64,000 nucleotides of DNA from Endozoicomonas sp. ISHI1 (GTDB lineage Bacteria > Pseudomonadota > Gammaproteobacteria > Pseudomonadales > Endozoicomonadaceae), in NCBI RefSeq assembly GCF_024606225.1, contig NZ_JAGRPU010000010.1, positions 1 to 64,000 on the forward strand. Direction: 5' to 3'. Of this stretch, positions 10,801 to 25,800 are shown in pieces (positions within the stretch are counted from its first letter, which is position 1; every line of letters starts with the position of its first letter). Under the pieces are notes generated by a model that was not told where the DNA came from, did no database searches, and saw nothing but the letters and a program-made list of their open reading frames with translations. The translations under genes and the position numbers were made by a program.

Positions 10801-13800
10801 ACGCCGAGCCGTTCCCTCACCGCCTTTTTAATGCACTTTTTACTGACTGAATACTATTTCACCCTGGAACAAGTCAGCCCCAAAACTGATGGCTTCGGGC
10901 TGATGGTGTCGCCAACCGATGCCCTGGTGTCGGTGTTGCCAGAGAGCGATATCGAGACGATTAAAACCTATCTGGGCAAGCGAAAACTGACGGGTCTTAC
11001 CGGGCAACTGTCAGAGGCGCTGGATAAACTCTCGCTGGGTCGCTTTGGTCAACTGCCTGCCGGGCATTCAGTCAAGCGGGATTTTCACACGGCGGTTGCC
11101 GAGGTGTTTGACCATGCCCTCAGTCTCAGATACCGGGATGGGAAGGTGCTCCCTGCCTATCAATTGCCCGTGAGCCATACCGGTAGCCCCTGGCAGCCGG
11201 TGAAGCCTGACAGTACGGAACGGGTGCTTCACAGAATGATGCCCCAGGCCACAAGGCAGCCAGTCATTGGGGCCAGTGCTTCGTCCCCCAATATACTGAT
11301 GCAGTTTTGGGGTCAGGAAAGTCCGTTAAATCAACGCTCTGGCCGTGGGATTCCACCTGCTGACCTACTGGCACAACTTTCTGCCCTGAAGGAGGGTATT
11401 AAACCGGGGGCTGATCCCGCTCAGAACGGGCTGTTTCTTTCACAAGTTGACCGAGCCTATAAGCATCTTGCGCAATCAAGTAAACATTTTAATGGCGAGC
11501 TGAGCACGGTGATTTCAGGGCTTGATCAGCAGAGCCTGGAAAGTCTGGGCAGGGAACTGGTCAAAGTAGCCCGCCATGACCCGAACGGGATGGATAATCG
11601 TCCGGGGATGAAAAAGCTGGCTCACAGAATGGTAAAACCCCTTGCGGAGTTTGTTGCCGGGCAATGGGCCAGCAAGACGGTGACCAGTGAATCGCTGGAA
11701 TCCTTAGCCCGCCTGATGGAGATGACGGGTCTGAAGAGCCTGACGATTAAGTCCGGGGAAAGCTCAACCATCAAAAGGATGGTCCTGCAGACCGATCAGC
11801 CTGTGGGAACCATTGGCATGACGCCGGGTGCACCGGGCCAGCCTGACACTCTGGGAATCGGAACGTTTGACCGGTTTGCTATCAAGTCCGGAGAGGGTTA
11901 CACCATTGAACCGTCACAGGGCGGCCCCTCCAGCATCCTTCTGACGGGCAGTGCAGACGATGCCATGGTATTTCCGCAAATGCGGATCACCTGGGATTTG
12001 GATCTTTATAAAGAAAAGGCTGTGTTTCGGGGTTGGACCAGTTCATTGCAGGAAGATGTCGACACCCTGATTAAATTGAATGGCCCCGGCGAGCTGGGTG
12101 GAAAACGTCGTATGGCCCAGCTCCTGGCCCATGAGCACAGGATTGACTTAACCACCGGTCGTAACATTGAGATGGTGCTGCGTCCGGACCTGAAGCTGGA
12201 GCAAAGCCAGGTGATTGCCCCTGCTTCTGACAGCCCCGGCGATTCTCCGGTGATCGTGCGACTGGGGATGGCAGACAGAAAGCAGTTTACTGAAAAGGTA
12301 TTTGGCAGCACCGTCAGCCGCTTGTTCGGGTTGGCAGCCGCTCATAGTTCAGGCCTCGGGACGCTGTCTTCCCAGAGTCAGGGCGATCCCGTGAAGGCCA
12401 ATAACCCTGTGGGGAAAAAAACTAATGCACTGTCGTCTGATTACCAATCGGTGGTGTTGGCCAATGATCAAATTCCTCCGGTAGATCAACTACCAGCCAG
12501 CTCCATTGGCAGAGCCCTGAACGATCAGCTTTATGGTTCAACGGATGACCGGCGTTACATGGATCAGTCTACCCATGCACTCCTTGACGACGCAGTGAAA
12601 AGAGGCCGCTCGGAACGGATCACCCTGGAGGGCACAGGTGGAAGGCTCAAGGGGTATTTTCATCATGGCAATGATGGCCCGGCAGCGGATAAAAAGGTCG
12701 TGCTGTTTCTCCATGGAACTCATTCATCCTGTGAAGAACAGGTCAAAACCGCTTGGATGCATTACCGTAACCAGGGCATGGATCTCCTGGCGGTCAACGG
12801 ACGGGGGTTTGGCGACAGTGATGGCTCTCCCGGTATGAAAGGGCTGACGGATGATGCCCGGACCATGCTGTCGTACCTGATTAACGATCGCAATATAGAC
12901 CCCAGTCGTATTGTGATTCACGGCTATTCTATGGGAGCCTCTGTCGGAGCGCATCTGGCCAAGATGGCTGCGGTTCGGCAACAGTTGCCTGCGGCGTTTA
13001 TTCTTGATCGTCCCATGGCCAGTCTTGGGGCCAGTGTCGTGGCTCATGGCCTGAGTGTTGTCCCCGGTACTGGCCGTTTGATCAATAGCCTGGCAAAACG
13101 GTTTAATATCAGAGAAAACCTGCGCAAGGTGTCCAGGCATCTGCCATTGATGTTGTTTTCGGATAACGAAAACCTGGGCAAGCAGGCCGAAAAACTCAGG
13201 AAGCAATTGCAACAGGATGGTTTTCGAGTGGTTGGCGAGGCCACCAATGTCGAGCATGAAGACACCAACCGATTGATGGCTCGCTACAAGGACCAAATTG
13301 GTTTATTCATTCGCTCCACCACTGAAAACCCCCTGCCCGGAACCCCGCCTGAACGGAAGGATTCCTTCGAGGGCGCGCAGAGTCTGGTTCAGGAAGTCTG
13401 GGGCGAGGACCCGCGCTCTTTTGATGAACTGGGTTCACGAATTGGCTTATTCAGTGATCTGCAACCAACGGCATTGCCCGATGTCCAGAATAACCGCTTA
13501 TACCAAACTCTGGTTAATGAAGCACCCCACGACCTGAAAATGCTCAATGGTGACAAGGCTGGCTTTGAGGCTTCCCTGAAATGGCTGGTGCGAGAACATC
13601 CCTCTACCAAAGCCAGTAAAGCGGTCGGTCAGGTTATTGAGTACATCCGGCAATATCCGCAGGACAGTGCCATTACCGAATGGGTCAGGTTTTTGCTGGC
13701 TCACTACGATGGGGCGGCCGCCTGGGATAAGCAGAAATTCATTGCCGCTATCAGTGAGGAACTCTGGCAGGAGCTGTCCAAACAGACTCTGCTGGATCAG

Positions 13801-16800
13801 CCTGCCCGGCAACGTATGACGGTAATGGCTGAGTTGGCAGCAAAAGGGAATCGCAAAGGAGACCTGGCCGTAGCGGACGGTATGGCAGACCTTGCTGCTG
13901 ATAACTCAGGAAATCCCTATACCGTCCTTGACCCTTCGGAAACAGACCTTGAGCCTATGGTCAGGGCACGATCCCGGGCGATTGTCCGGAGTGATTCGGG
14001 GGGGAATTTCTATCTGGTCAATGGTAAGCAATACCAGCCTTCTGGCACGAAAATCATCCGTGCCGACGACGGTAAAGATTCTGTTGGCATCGTCCTTTCC
14101 AAAACCTGCAAAAGAGTGGTGGGTGCTTCCTGTTCAATGCGGGTTCTGCTCTCTGACCAACCGATAGAACGGCGTGTTATTGATGTATTGACGGACATGG
14201 TTGGTGAGGATCAACCATCTGCCCGGTTCCGGCTTTATCGTTATGCGGCCTTTAAGGGGGGAATTTATCAGGTCATCAGTGAGAGTGGCTCACTCATCAA
14301 GGGACGTCTGGCGGTCGGTGCGGACTCGCTGGTGGTTGCTCATCGCCAGATAGAACAGAAAAAGCGCGATGGCGGCTTTGAAGGGCGTCCCATCCCGATA
14401 CCTGCCAGCTCCGTTGAAATTAAGGACATTCTGGTAGAAAAAGAGACCGGCCTGATGTTTCAGTGGGAAAAGAATTACGCAAAAGCCATTCAACTGGCTG
14501 ATGCTGACCCGATACTGAAACTGGAAACCCTGTCCGGCCAGACTGTTGACCTGGTTCGCAGTGCAAGGCCAGACCGCCCCCTTCCTGATACCCCGCAATC
14601 CCCGGATATTTCGCCCTGGGTTTTGAAAAAACTGGAACTCATTGAAGACGTTCACCGACGTATTCAGGCGGATAATGGCGAGTCTCTTCCTGTCGTTATT
14701 CCGGGGCTTGATCAACAGGCGATTAAAGAGGCGATACCGGCCAATGTAAGGGAAACCCTGATCAGCTCGATTTCTGAAAGAATTCCGAAAAATGAGAATC
14801 CGCTTCCTCACGTTTTCGTCAACGAGACTGAGGCTAACAGGTTGGCAACACTGTTTGTGGACTCCGTGCTGGAAGGCAGTTTGCCAAAAACAGGGATATT
14901 GATTTCCCGTATGGAACGTTTGGGATTCAGTTTCGATGCAGACGACCAAAGTAATATGGCATTTTGGTATGGAAAACGCCGTGAAGCTTTGCTTGGTTAT
15001 AAAATAATGGTCGAAAACTACACAAAGCAGAAAGTCGTTACTGATATGGATTTGAATGGTTTGGCCCAGCTGCTGTCAATGGGTGACGAACTTCGGAAAC
15101 TAAGCAGGGGGCAGTACCCGGAAAAAACTAAAGATGTGCTTTATAAGTTATTTAAAAGGAATGTTGTCATTACGAGCTCTTATTTTGCTGCGGGTGCTCA
15201 AGGCAGGGTTTATGTTTTCACGGAAGGTGGGCTGAGGTACGACAATTATTTCTGGAATGCCGAGCTGCCGATTTTAAGAGCCTTGGAAAAGGAGGTAAGG
15301 GTTACCGATATTCGGGTAGTGACTGGCCCACCGGTATTGCAGCCACCGCGTGACCAGCCCCTGGGAAAGGGTTTGATCGACGGTATTACCATGAAGGTGC
15401 GCTATGGTAGCCTGAATGCTGAGTTAAAAAGCCGACTGCCCGCAGGGGATTACATAAAGAGTGACTTTGTCGATGTGCCGGTGAAAGCCGATCTGGTTGA
15501 CCGGGTATTGCGGAAAAAAATACCCTTCTATCTGCTGCGGTCAGAGCTGAATATCATTGTCGTAAAAGAGGATGATGGGTTTTGGGTCAGCCCCTGGGAT
15601 GAGGGCGGAACGGAAAAAATAATCAAGGTCGATGATCCGGACGATCCGAAAAAAATCAAAGCGGTTCAGGATTTTATCCTGGCCAATTATCAACGATTTG
15701 ATCAGCTTCCTGATCAAATCGAGCTGGCCGGTAATAAGATTTTTGCCATTGATGGAAATGACAGGACATCCGTTGCACTGAAAACACAGGATGGTCGATG
15801 GCAGTACATAAAACAGCCCGACGGGCTCTATTCATTTGGTGTCAGGATTAATAATAAAGAGACCAGCGATGTTGTCCTGTTCAATTCCGGGCAAACACCC
15901 GATGCTCTTTTAAAAGCCGCTGAAGCTGCCAATGATTTTGTTTCAACAAAAGCTTCAGAAAAAGAATCTCTCCTGGTTATCATGCCGGAAAGCGGCAACA
16001 CGATTGGCTTATTAGCCAATACACCTGAATTTGCAGAAAGTGATCAGTATGATGATTTTGTTGACCGGTTCAATGAGAGTCTGATTGATTTTTTAAGCGA
16101 TAATGATACCGGCCAACGTTTCAATCAATACCTTCAAAACCTGCCAGGGAACCTGGCTCGTCCTAGAAAGTTGAGTGACCTGGATTCCGGTCTGCCCGGG
16201 GAGCGTTTTCCAAAAGAGCTCAAGTTAATACTGGTTTTTGACACTCCGGAAAATCTTTCCAGGTTGGGGGGCGTGTCGGAGTCCGGGTTAGATAAAAGAC
16301 GAATACAAGTCTTCGACCCCGAGGCTGCGCAAGGCAACAAGCCGGGCGTATCCGGTTCAATTACCCAGTTGCGGGTAGACCCAACGCTGGGTAAAGCATT
16401 TGGTGAATGGAACTATGAATACAACTTCTTCAGGGTCGCTGTGGAAATAATGGCCGCGACGGCCCCTGTCGCCGGTAAAGGTATCGGTAGTAGCAGTCTG
16501 GCAGAAGTGGCCAGGGAGGTACTCAATAGTCGTCGTGTAAACCTGAGCGCCATTGATATTAGGAACAGAATGCACCGGGATTTTTACATTCATTTTGAAG
16601 ATGGGGATTCTAAAACTTTCACGCAATTGTATGGCAAACTAAAAGCCAATGCCGAGGTTGTCCCTGTTGCCATGGATGACCAACCCAACCGGCTTGGCTT
16701 TGAGCAAGAGTATCTCAATATATACGTCCTTAATGAACAAGATCCCCTCCCGGAAGGTGATGAACGAAAACTCCTCGCCTTTTCGGAAGGCCGTCGTCGG

Positions 16801-19800
16801 GGCTGGAATCTTCTCAGTATATCAACGGATTCTCATCGTGGTAGAACGATCATTGAGGTCATCGCCGGGCCTCTGACCCTTGATGAATATAATGAGAAAA
16901 CCTACTACCGGGTAATGTCAAAGCTGAAAAAAAGCTTCAGGGCTGTTCCCCAGTCCAGAGTGGAGTCGCTGCAGGATTTTGTTGACCGGTTTAATAAAAG
17001 CCTGGAGTCATTAGGTGATGATGCCGAAGAGTACAAACTTCGCCTTAATCCTGATTTTACCGGTAATACGCCACTTGAAAACATAAGGTTCACTCGTAAC
17101 GAGCAACGGGAACCCTGGGCTGTCAGAACCCAGGCAACATTAAATGGTAATTATCGAGCCATTGGTGACCCGTTTGCCATGGTTGAAGATCTTATTCATC
17201 GAAAAAGCACAAAATCAGTGTTCCCCGATTTCCTGAATGCCCGGATCCTGGCTCATCAATACGCAAAGCGCATTGATACGGGGCCGGTCAGCGAGAATAT
17301 AAGGTCTTTCCTTACCCATTTTTTCTTCGAACGATATTTCATCTATCGAGCGTCTGATCCTGATCAGGAAAAAAAGACGAGAGTGAATTTTCTGTTCAGG
17401 TTTGCGGAAGTCGAGGCCATTACCTCCATTCTGAGTGACCGGGAAGTCGACACACTGGATCGTTTTTTTTCCTGGGATTCTATTGAAAGCCTGACGGATG
17501 ATATGCATGAAGATATATTGTCGCGATTTCCCGAGGACAGAACCTTTCCGGAAACTAAAAGACAACAGCTAATGCAGCGGATCGAAAGCGTTGTGGAAGC
17601 CATTACGGTAAGGAAGAAATATGGTGCTTTTCAGGCTCCGGTTCGCACTCCGATTATTTCAACAGGCCGCGATATCATTCCTATCGCACAAGGCAAAAGT
17701 GAGCTGCTTAATATCGGAATGCTTAATCCTGGCTCCAGACTATCGATTGTGGCAACGGCTGATGGTCAACATCATGTCAAAATGGAAATCAGGCATACTG
17801 ACTCGAAGATAATCTCACTGGTTCAAGAATCACCCGACGCTTCAGGCTTGAACGGCTGGCTGGCACTGATGCTGAACCCCGATGCCCTGGGTACTAATCC
17901 TGAGGCAACCCGGCACTTTATTTCAGGCCTGGGACGCAAAGCGGCGAGTTACGCCGTGCTTAACCAGAGCGATTTTTTTTATGAAAGTCTGCAGGACAAG
18001 CTGGTCGGCCTGACGGATGACCGCATCCGGCAAGTGGAAGACATTTTCATTGATCTGAGCCGGAAAGAAGACTCTGCCTTTATTGGTGATGCCAGCAGGC
18101 AATATTTGCTGGGTGAGCTGATCAGGCGCGGGGCCCGTGAGCTGTACACCGATCTGCTCTATGGTCAGTCAGACAGTCGGCCAGATTCCGGTAAAAGGGT
18201 TATCAGGCTGGCGCAACTCCATGCTCTTTCTAAAACGCCTCCGGTTGAGTTTGAGACTGCTGGTGGGAAGACGACCATCAAGCTGGAATTTGATGCAGGG
18301 AGGTCAATGAGGGATTTTCACCGGAAAGATCAGGACGGTCTGAAAACCCTGGTGGTTGGCGTAAGGAACGATCTTGCCTACGACATGGACGACAGCAACT
18401 ACCGGGTAACCTACGACGGCATCGACCTGAATGAGATCAAAATAAACAGGGTAGATCTTCTACCAAAAACGATTCTGGTGATTGATAAAAACCGTTACAG
18501 GCAGGCACTGTTCTCCGGAAGCCTGAACAAGCATCAGTTGCAGCTGGATATTAATGCGATCGTCCGCCAGTTTTCAGAAAAAGGAATAGTGGAAAAACTG
18601 GAGGCATTGGGCACTAAAGCCGGTGACCAGCTTGATTTAAATGCGGGCAGGGGCATCCGCATTGAATTGATGCCAGAGTGGTCGCCGGCTGAGAGCAGGA
18701 TACTGATGTATGACCGGGATGACCCGGCCCGGCCAGTGCAAGTGCAGTTGGGAACCCTTCGTGCCGAAGGGGAAAGCCTTCCCGGTCTTGTTAAAACCCT
18801 GTACCCGTTAGCCCTGGCCGCCAGTTACACGAACAAACCTGACCCGGCACAAGCCTTGACTGACGGCAGAAGAAAGCTGATTAGTACGATCTGGAATGAA
18901 AATATCCGGCAGGATTTCCTTGTTGACTTTGTCGATACCGTTGGCTTCACGGCTCGTTATGACCTGGTCGAGGTACCGAGGTCAACAGACAGCCTTTATC
19001 ACAAGATAATGGTCGGTCAGGAACACAACTGGCAGATTCGTTTCGGTCTATTTACTGACTTCGAGGTGGCCTTTAAACATTTACCACCAGAACGACTCAG
19101 GCAGGTGTTTGCCCGGGCCTTTCAATACCTTGGCCAGGTGTCGGAAGCGGAGCGTGCCCTCTTTATTTTGGCTGTGACCAAAACCTATGAAACCCTGAGT
19201 CACCCGGTTAATGGCAACCGGGAAAAAGCAGACGCATTGTTAAAAGCCATCGGTCCTGAACATCTGACCAGGATGAAAGACTACGCTGTGTCAGGCCAGC
19301 AAAAAACGATCGTATCCATGACCAGAGCATTGCGGTCAGTGCTCAGGCAGGTTAGGGGAGATGATGGTCTGGCGCGGGTCGAGTTTCCATCCACCGGCAA
19401 TGCAGTGGTGGTTCTTGATCCTTCCGAGTTTGAATACAGTGGCAGGCAACCTCTTGAATTTGCCATCAGTGATTATGACGGTCAGCAGAGGCAGCTTGTT
19501 TACAGGAGCAAAGCGGCCTCTTATGAGCGGCTGGCGTTTAAGCTGCTGATTAACAACTCCAGTGGTGAGATCAGGCTGGTCAGGACTGATGTTGATTCAG
19601 GCACTGACCGTCTGGTTTTGAACCTTGATAAAGCCGCCTTGATAAAGCCACAGGTCAGCCCCTTTTTGCAGAGCCCCCAAAACATTAAGACAACAGAAGT
19701 CGTCAGTTCGGGAGAGGACTCGCGTTTCTGGTTGGTCAGGATGAAAGACAGTGGTCAGTATGGGATCGTTCTACAAAATGCTAAAAGTGATGGACAGCAA

Positions 19801-22800
19801 CCGGATGTAAACAGCGCACCGAAGCATGTGCGGATCGTGCCCTTCGCTGAGACAACAACCGTCCGGCACATTCAGGACGCTATTGCAGTGGACAGCGAAC
19901 TGAACCCCACAACAGGTCAGCCCAAGAAAGGCTGGTTATTTACTGCTTCTGACCCGGAACTGAGGTTCATTCTCTTTCATCTCCCCGCAGGACTGGCTGA
20001 CCAGAACATTGATGGCATTCAGAAAGTAAAAAAAATGCATCATTCGCTGGAGCTTTTTTTTAAGAGTACCGACGAAGGCAAGGCATTAAAAACACGTTTG
20101 GAATCATTGGCCACAGAGCTGGCCCGGCCAGTTTCTTTGAGTGATCTCCCGCAGGTTTCCCAGGCAGCCGAAGGAAAAGTTTCCCGCCTCATTCCCGGTC
20201 AGGCCAGGGTTCTGCTGACACTGGACACCACTATTAGCCAGAATAATCGCCTTGAGCGCTACCAGGGACAAAATGGGTTTGTGACAATAAAGATAGACCC
20301 GTCAACCATCAGGCAGGGAGCTGAAATCAGTGATAGCACCCAGCTGTTTCCCAGGCTGGCCAGTGTGTTTCCGGAGCTGTTGCCTGCCAGTGGTGAGCTT
20401 GAGTATGAAAACCGCATCAGGGAAAGTCTGGGATTGCCCGCCATTGAGCAAAAAACCTCGGACGCCATAGCCAGGGGAGATGAGCAACTTGTCGTCCGAT
20501 CCATTGAGGTAGCCCGGGGACTGCGTCTGACTATTGATGAACAGGGGGCTTATGACCAATTTAATCGACAGGTTGTTGTTGCAGAAATGCCTCCGGGGAA
20601 GGATGGCAAGCCTTATGCACGGCTGGTGATGGACACTGTAGACTCCCTGCGGTTGGAAATCAGTGATCCTGAGTCGTTTAAGGCGGTTTCCGGTCTGGAA
20701 GTGGCAACGATCCGTGAGCTGCTAACCAAAACGCTGCGTGATGATCAGGCGAACGGTCGCTATCTGGTTCAAAATCTTGAGCGTGTTAACCAACAACTGA
20801 TGGAACTGAATTCAGGCAAACCGCTGCGTTTTAAAGCGGTGAACAATGAGCTGATTGAAAAAATTAAGACTTCCCTGCCTGATTTTATTGATGCTAAACC
20901 AACGTCCCCCAAAGGGTCACCGGTCAACCATCGGGTGTTCGTCAATTTACAGTCCTGGGGAAGCCCGCTATCCGGCCTGAACCGCCTGATGCCCAGTGAA
21001 AGTGTACAACGGTTTCTTGCCAAGTGTCGTTTAGAAGCAGAGCAACTGGCGCTGAGATATATTCCTGTTGGCAGCCAGCACCGATCTTATATTAAGTCCC
21101 TGTTTACCAACTTCCTGTTTCAAAGCATTACCAAAATTGCCAGACAAGTGACGCCTGACGTTTCCACAGGGTTCATGCCCTTGACGGGTGTCAGTGACGC
21201 GGTAGCCGGTGAGTTACCGCAAAATGCGGCGATAGAGTTGAGCGAGACACTGAAAAAAAAAGGTTTTGATGCTTTCACTGCGGCTGTTAAAGCGTCTGCC
21301 CGTCGCATCACTGATTTCGCCAATATTGATAAAAATGTTCTAAGAGGGCATCTGTTCGATAAATCCGTGTACAGCGTTTTTGCGGAAACTCTGTCGCTCA
21401 GGATATCAAAAGGAGAGGCGTTCCAGTTACCTGTTGAGCCCATGTCGCTGAGCCCCCGAAACGGCCTCCGTGTCATTGACCCGGTAGCCATTAGCGAAGG
21501 GCAACGCCAGCCACTGGTCAAGAGTGGTGACCGGGTGTTTGGCATGGTGAGTGTTGATACCGAACGAGTGGCCTCGTGGCAAAACCTTGGCTCAGGGGAA
21601 GTGGATGGGTTACTGCAATTAACCCGGCAGTCGGGCATTGGTCGCACAGATTCAGAAACCCTGGCCTTTATCAAGAATCTGGAAGCGATTTTCAGCGATG
21701 TTTCCGATCCTCCGCCGTCCCTGTCTGAAGACATTGCCAAACGAGTAGGTGAACTGGGTACCAGTGATCGGAATCGACTTGGGCAGGCATTGATTGATCG
21801 GGTCAGTGATGAGCAAAAGACAGGCATTGTCGCTGATCCTGGCCAATGGCAGGCACGTTCTGAACTGGCCGGTGAGCTGCTGAAACTTGAACTCAATGAT
21901 ATTGCCGGACAGATAGCAGCGGATGAACGCCTTGACGACGTTCAGTGCCGACGGGTGGACAGGTTAAGCACGCTGACTGACGTGGTGACTTTGCCGCTGG
22001 ATGTCCGGGGAAGCCGGGTTGAAGTGGAGCTCAATCCGACTCTGACTCTCGATGCATCCTGGGTGGATACCCGGCAAAACCGGATGGTTATTGGCACCAC
22101 CATGACGCAGGGGCTGGTGGCCGTTGGCGCCTTAACGCTTTTTAAGGTGCTGGACAAGGCGATTGCGGGAGAACACACCGGCGGTGACCTGGTAGCGCTT
22201 GGGGTTCGAAATAATTCTGAAGGTCTCGCCATCAACGACCCGGGCAGGGTAAGGGTGATGCCCGCCCGCCTGGACGTGGTCGCCAAACTGGATCGTCTGG
22301 CAACAGCCGCTGACTTAGTCAAAGAATTGGACGCTGTTGACACTGGTGCAGACATTGCGAGGTCACTGCGACAGGGAATTTCAAACAGCGTTGACTTGCT
22401 GCAAACCCTGTCCGGCGATGAAAGCAACTGGAATATCGCCGGGGAGCCTTTTCGCAAACGGCTTAACGCTTTTAGCAGAACGCTGAACCTGCCCGATCCG
22501 GATTTACCAAAGGTGGTTTGTCGCAGGGCTGCGGGGGACAGCTGTGGTCGTTCTGTCATCCAAACCCTTGATCTCGTGGATGACGAGCTGGATAAAACAC
22601 TGACCAGCAGGGAGCTGGAGTCGCTAAAACAGCAACTGAGGGCATCGGGTACTGAAGGCAAGGCGGCAGAGCTGCTGAAAACCATTAATCTCTTTGCCAA
22701 CCAGAGATTTGCTGCCGTCTCGGCAGTCAGCCCCGCCGATGACAGCAAACTCCAGCGGAAGGTGATGACGGAGCTGGTGCAGTTGTTGTCGGCGGGTAAA

Positions 22801-25800
22801 GCTGCTTCCGTGGAAGGGGCCATGGACAGAGTCCTGGAGATATACAGCAAGGCAGGGTTTGAGGAAGACATTGGCGATTTGAAGGAGGCTATCAGGGGCA
22901 GTGATGAATTCAAGGCCATTGTCGACTCCATGGTGGATCAAAAAGGCAGCCATGAAAGCAGTGATGCCTTGAAACAGGCCGGGGCTTTGCGGGAAAACAT
23001 GATTGACCGCTGGCTCAGGAAAAAGGGGGTTGACCAATCCCCGACCTTGAAAAAGTTTCAGAACTTTCAGGCAAAACTAGCCGCCAAATCCTGGTTTGGC
23101 CCGGCCCAGATGGGCTTAGGTGTGGGTATGGGGATATCGGGCCTGGCCCAAAGCTCGGTGTCGCTGTACAACTTGAATAAATTCCGGGACTCTCTGTCAC
23201 CAGAAACCTATGCCATGGGCATTACCGGGGTAGCGCTGGGGTACACTGGCAGCATTTTCGGTTTGACCAGAACCGCGCATTCGGTTCTGTCCAAAGCCGC
23301 CGGCTTTTCTGATGAGGGGTTGGGTCTTGCCGGTGCGGCCATTAAAAATGCGCCAAGGCTGGTAGGAAAAAGCGCCATCCAATTATCGGCGAAAACCACA
23401 TCCCGGTTGGCCAGGTTTATTCCCTTCGCGGGAACCTTCGTTGCCGTGGCGGCAGGCGTCGCTTCCATGGCCGCCAATGCCATGGCTGCAGAGGATGCTG
23501 CTGAGGCAGGCAATGAAGACCAGGTGGTTTTTTATGCAGTGATGGCTGCACTGGACGCCATTACTGTTGTGATGGATGCCGTCAGTGGCGCTTTGGAAGT
23601 CACGCTGGTTCTGGCACCGGTCGCTTTTGTATTGGATTTACTTTCCACCCTGCTTGGACTGGTTCAGACCATCATCGCGCTTTTTGCCCCGCCCACCAAC
23701 GCCCGCCAGGACTTTGATGCCCTGATAGCCAGTGAGGGGTTTAAAGAGTATATCGATAAGATGGCCGGGGATGCGGCAGAGGAAGGCTATAGCCGATTTG
23801 CCTGGAGGGAAACGGGAGAGCAGCATCTCAAAGATCGTTATAAAGAATATGAAGATGATTTGCGAACTATACGGCATCAGGTCATCAAGGATTTAGAGAG
23901 CAGCGGTAAAAAAGGCATCAAAATCTGGGATATGGATGCACTGTCTGACCGGCTGGTGGCGGACACCACGGATAAAGACGACTATGTGGTAGCAAAAGGC
24001 AACAAAGCCGTTTATGGACTGGGAGGCGACGACAAGATTTTTCTGGAGATGCACCAGGGGAAAGCCTATGGTGGCGCTGGCGATGACACGCTGGTGGGAG
24101 GAGAGGAACAGTGGGGTGGTGGCGGGGATGACAGTCTCGAGCATGCTCTCGGTGAAGTGATTCAGCGGGGAGGGGAAGGTGACGATGACATTCGTCCTGG
24201 TACCGGATTTTCTGATATTGACGGTAATACCGGTGTTGACACTGTGAAATTGCCCAGCCCTGTGTTTGAGACCCGTTTCAGGGGAATGAACCAGGTGCAA
24301 TGCCTGAAAACTGATTTAAAGTCACGGTACATTAATGCTTTCCATAGGTTGCGATATAGCGTTCTCTCCTGCAAGGAAAAAGCAATCTTTAGTTCACCTG
24401 ATGTGGTTGCCAAGTTCAATCAAGGTAAGCTGAAAACGTGGCTGGGTGAAATTCCCTACCTGTTTGAAGTCGATCTCTCAAAACAAACGTTCACCAACCA
24501 GCTGATTGAACTGTTGAAGCAGCAGGGCGATGACTTCAGTATCTTGAAGGATCTGTATGGTTTGAGCAAAGGTAGCCTGCGGGTTAAGGGTAAGGATCAT
24601 AAGGATGAGGAAGTAGATATTAACTTTATCAATTATGCGGGCGGCCCAACGGCGTTTCTGGTGCATGATTATTCTAATCTGGAAAAATGTGCAGGCAAAA
24701 CGTACACATCCCGAAGTGACTCAGGTTGCCCTGATGATGATGATGTGGTGCCGGCCAGCAAACTAACGGACTCTGATGCTGACATTCAGGCTTTCAACCA
24801 AATCCCCGCATTAGAACGTTATAAAGTGGGCGATGTTGTGATCGGCATTCTTTCCAGAAAAAAAGTTGAGCACTTTAACGGTGGACATTACAAAAAGCTT
24901 TATAAGGCGCAGGCGGATGATGAAACCTATGCCCTGAATGCGGATAAGCATCGTCATTATTCTTTTAATAGCCTGAGGGTTGATGCAATAGGACGACATT
25001 TTGGGAAGGTGAATGATAAAAAAATGCCCGGTGGCGGTTGTCAGTTGCTGGCAAAAAAGACCCGTTGTGCAAAAAAATCAGCAACAACGACTCATGAAAA
25101 TTGCTGTGTTGATTATGAAGTGAAGGGCATTGATTACATTAAAAACAAAGATGTGCACAACGGGGTTCTGTATATACATACCAAGGGGTTCACGCAGGGG
25201 CAGAGCCGTTCAATGAGTATGTACTTTTTGAGTGATAATAATGATTTCCTGATTAAGTTTGATTATAAACAGCTGCTTAAGTTTGCCAATATTGCAACCT
25301 CAGTCGATAAGAGCAGTGGGGTGCGTCACACCCACCTTAATAACCCGGTGGTTCGATTTTACGCGGGTCTTATGGATTTTATTGGAACCCACGGGGTCGT
25401 CAAAAATATTGAAAACGTGGTTGGCAGTGCTTACAGCACCAAAATAATCGGCGATGACCAGAACAATTTGATGGTAGGTCAGAGTGGCCGTAATTTCTTC
25501 AAGGGATTATCTGGCAATGACCGGTTTGTGACCGGGAGTGAGTTTGATGAGGTCTATGGCGGGGCTGGGCGGGATACGATCTCTATTGAAGCCTCAGAGA
25601 AAAGCCGTAAATACGTCGATGGCGGCCCTGATGTTGACAGGGTCTCATACGCCCGAAGTAAACAGGGCTTGACCATTGACCTGACCCTAAATAGAAGTCA
25701 ATTGTCGGATAAAAATGGGGGAGATGTGTATGTCAATGTCGAAGTCTTCGAGGGAACCGATTATGACGATATCATAAAGGGGAATGATGAAAGCACGACC

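Noticed and set aside
21120..21896. Long minus-strand frames opposite the giant toxin gene (258 and 329 codons at 21120-21896 and 21942-22931)
   Set aside because: Ser/Arg-rich translations typical of antisense shadows; the plus frame is continuous and has recognisable domains.
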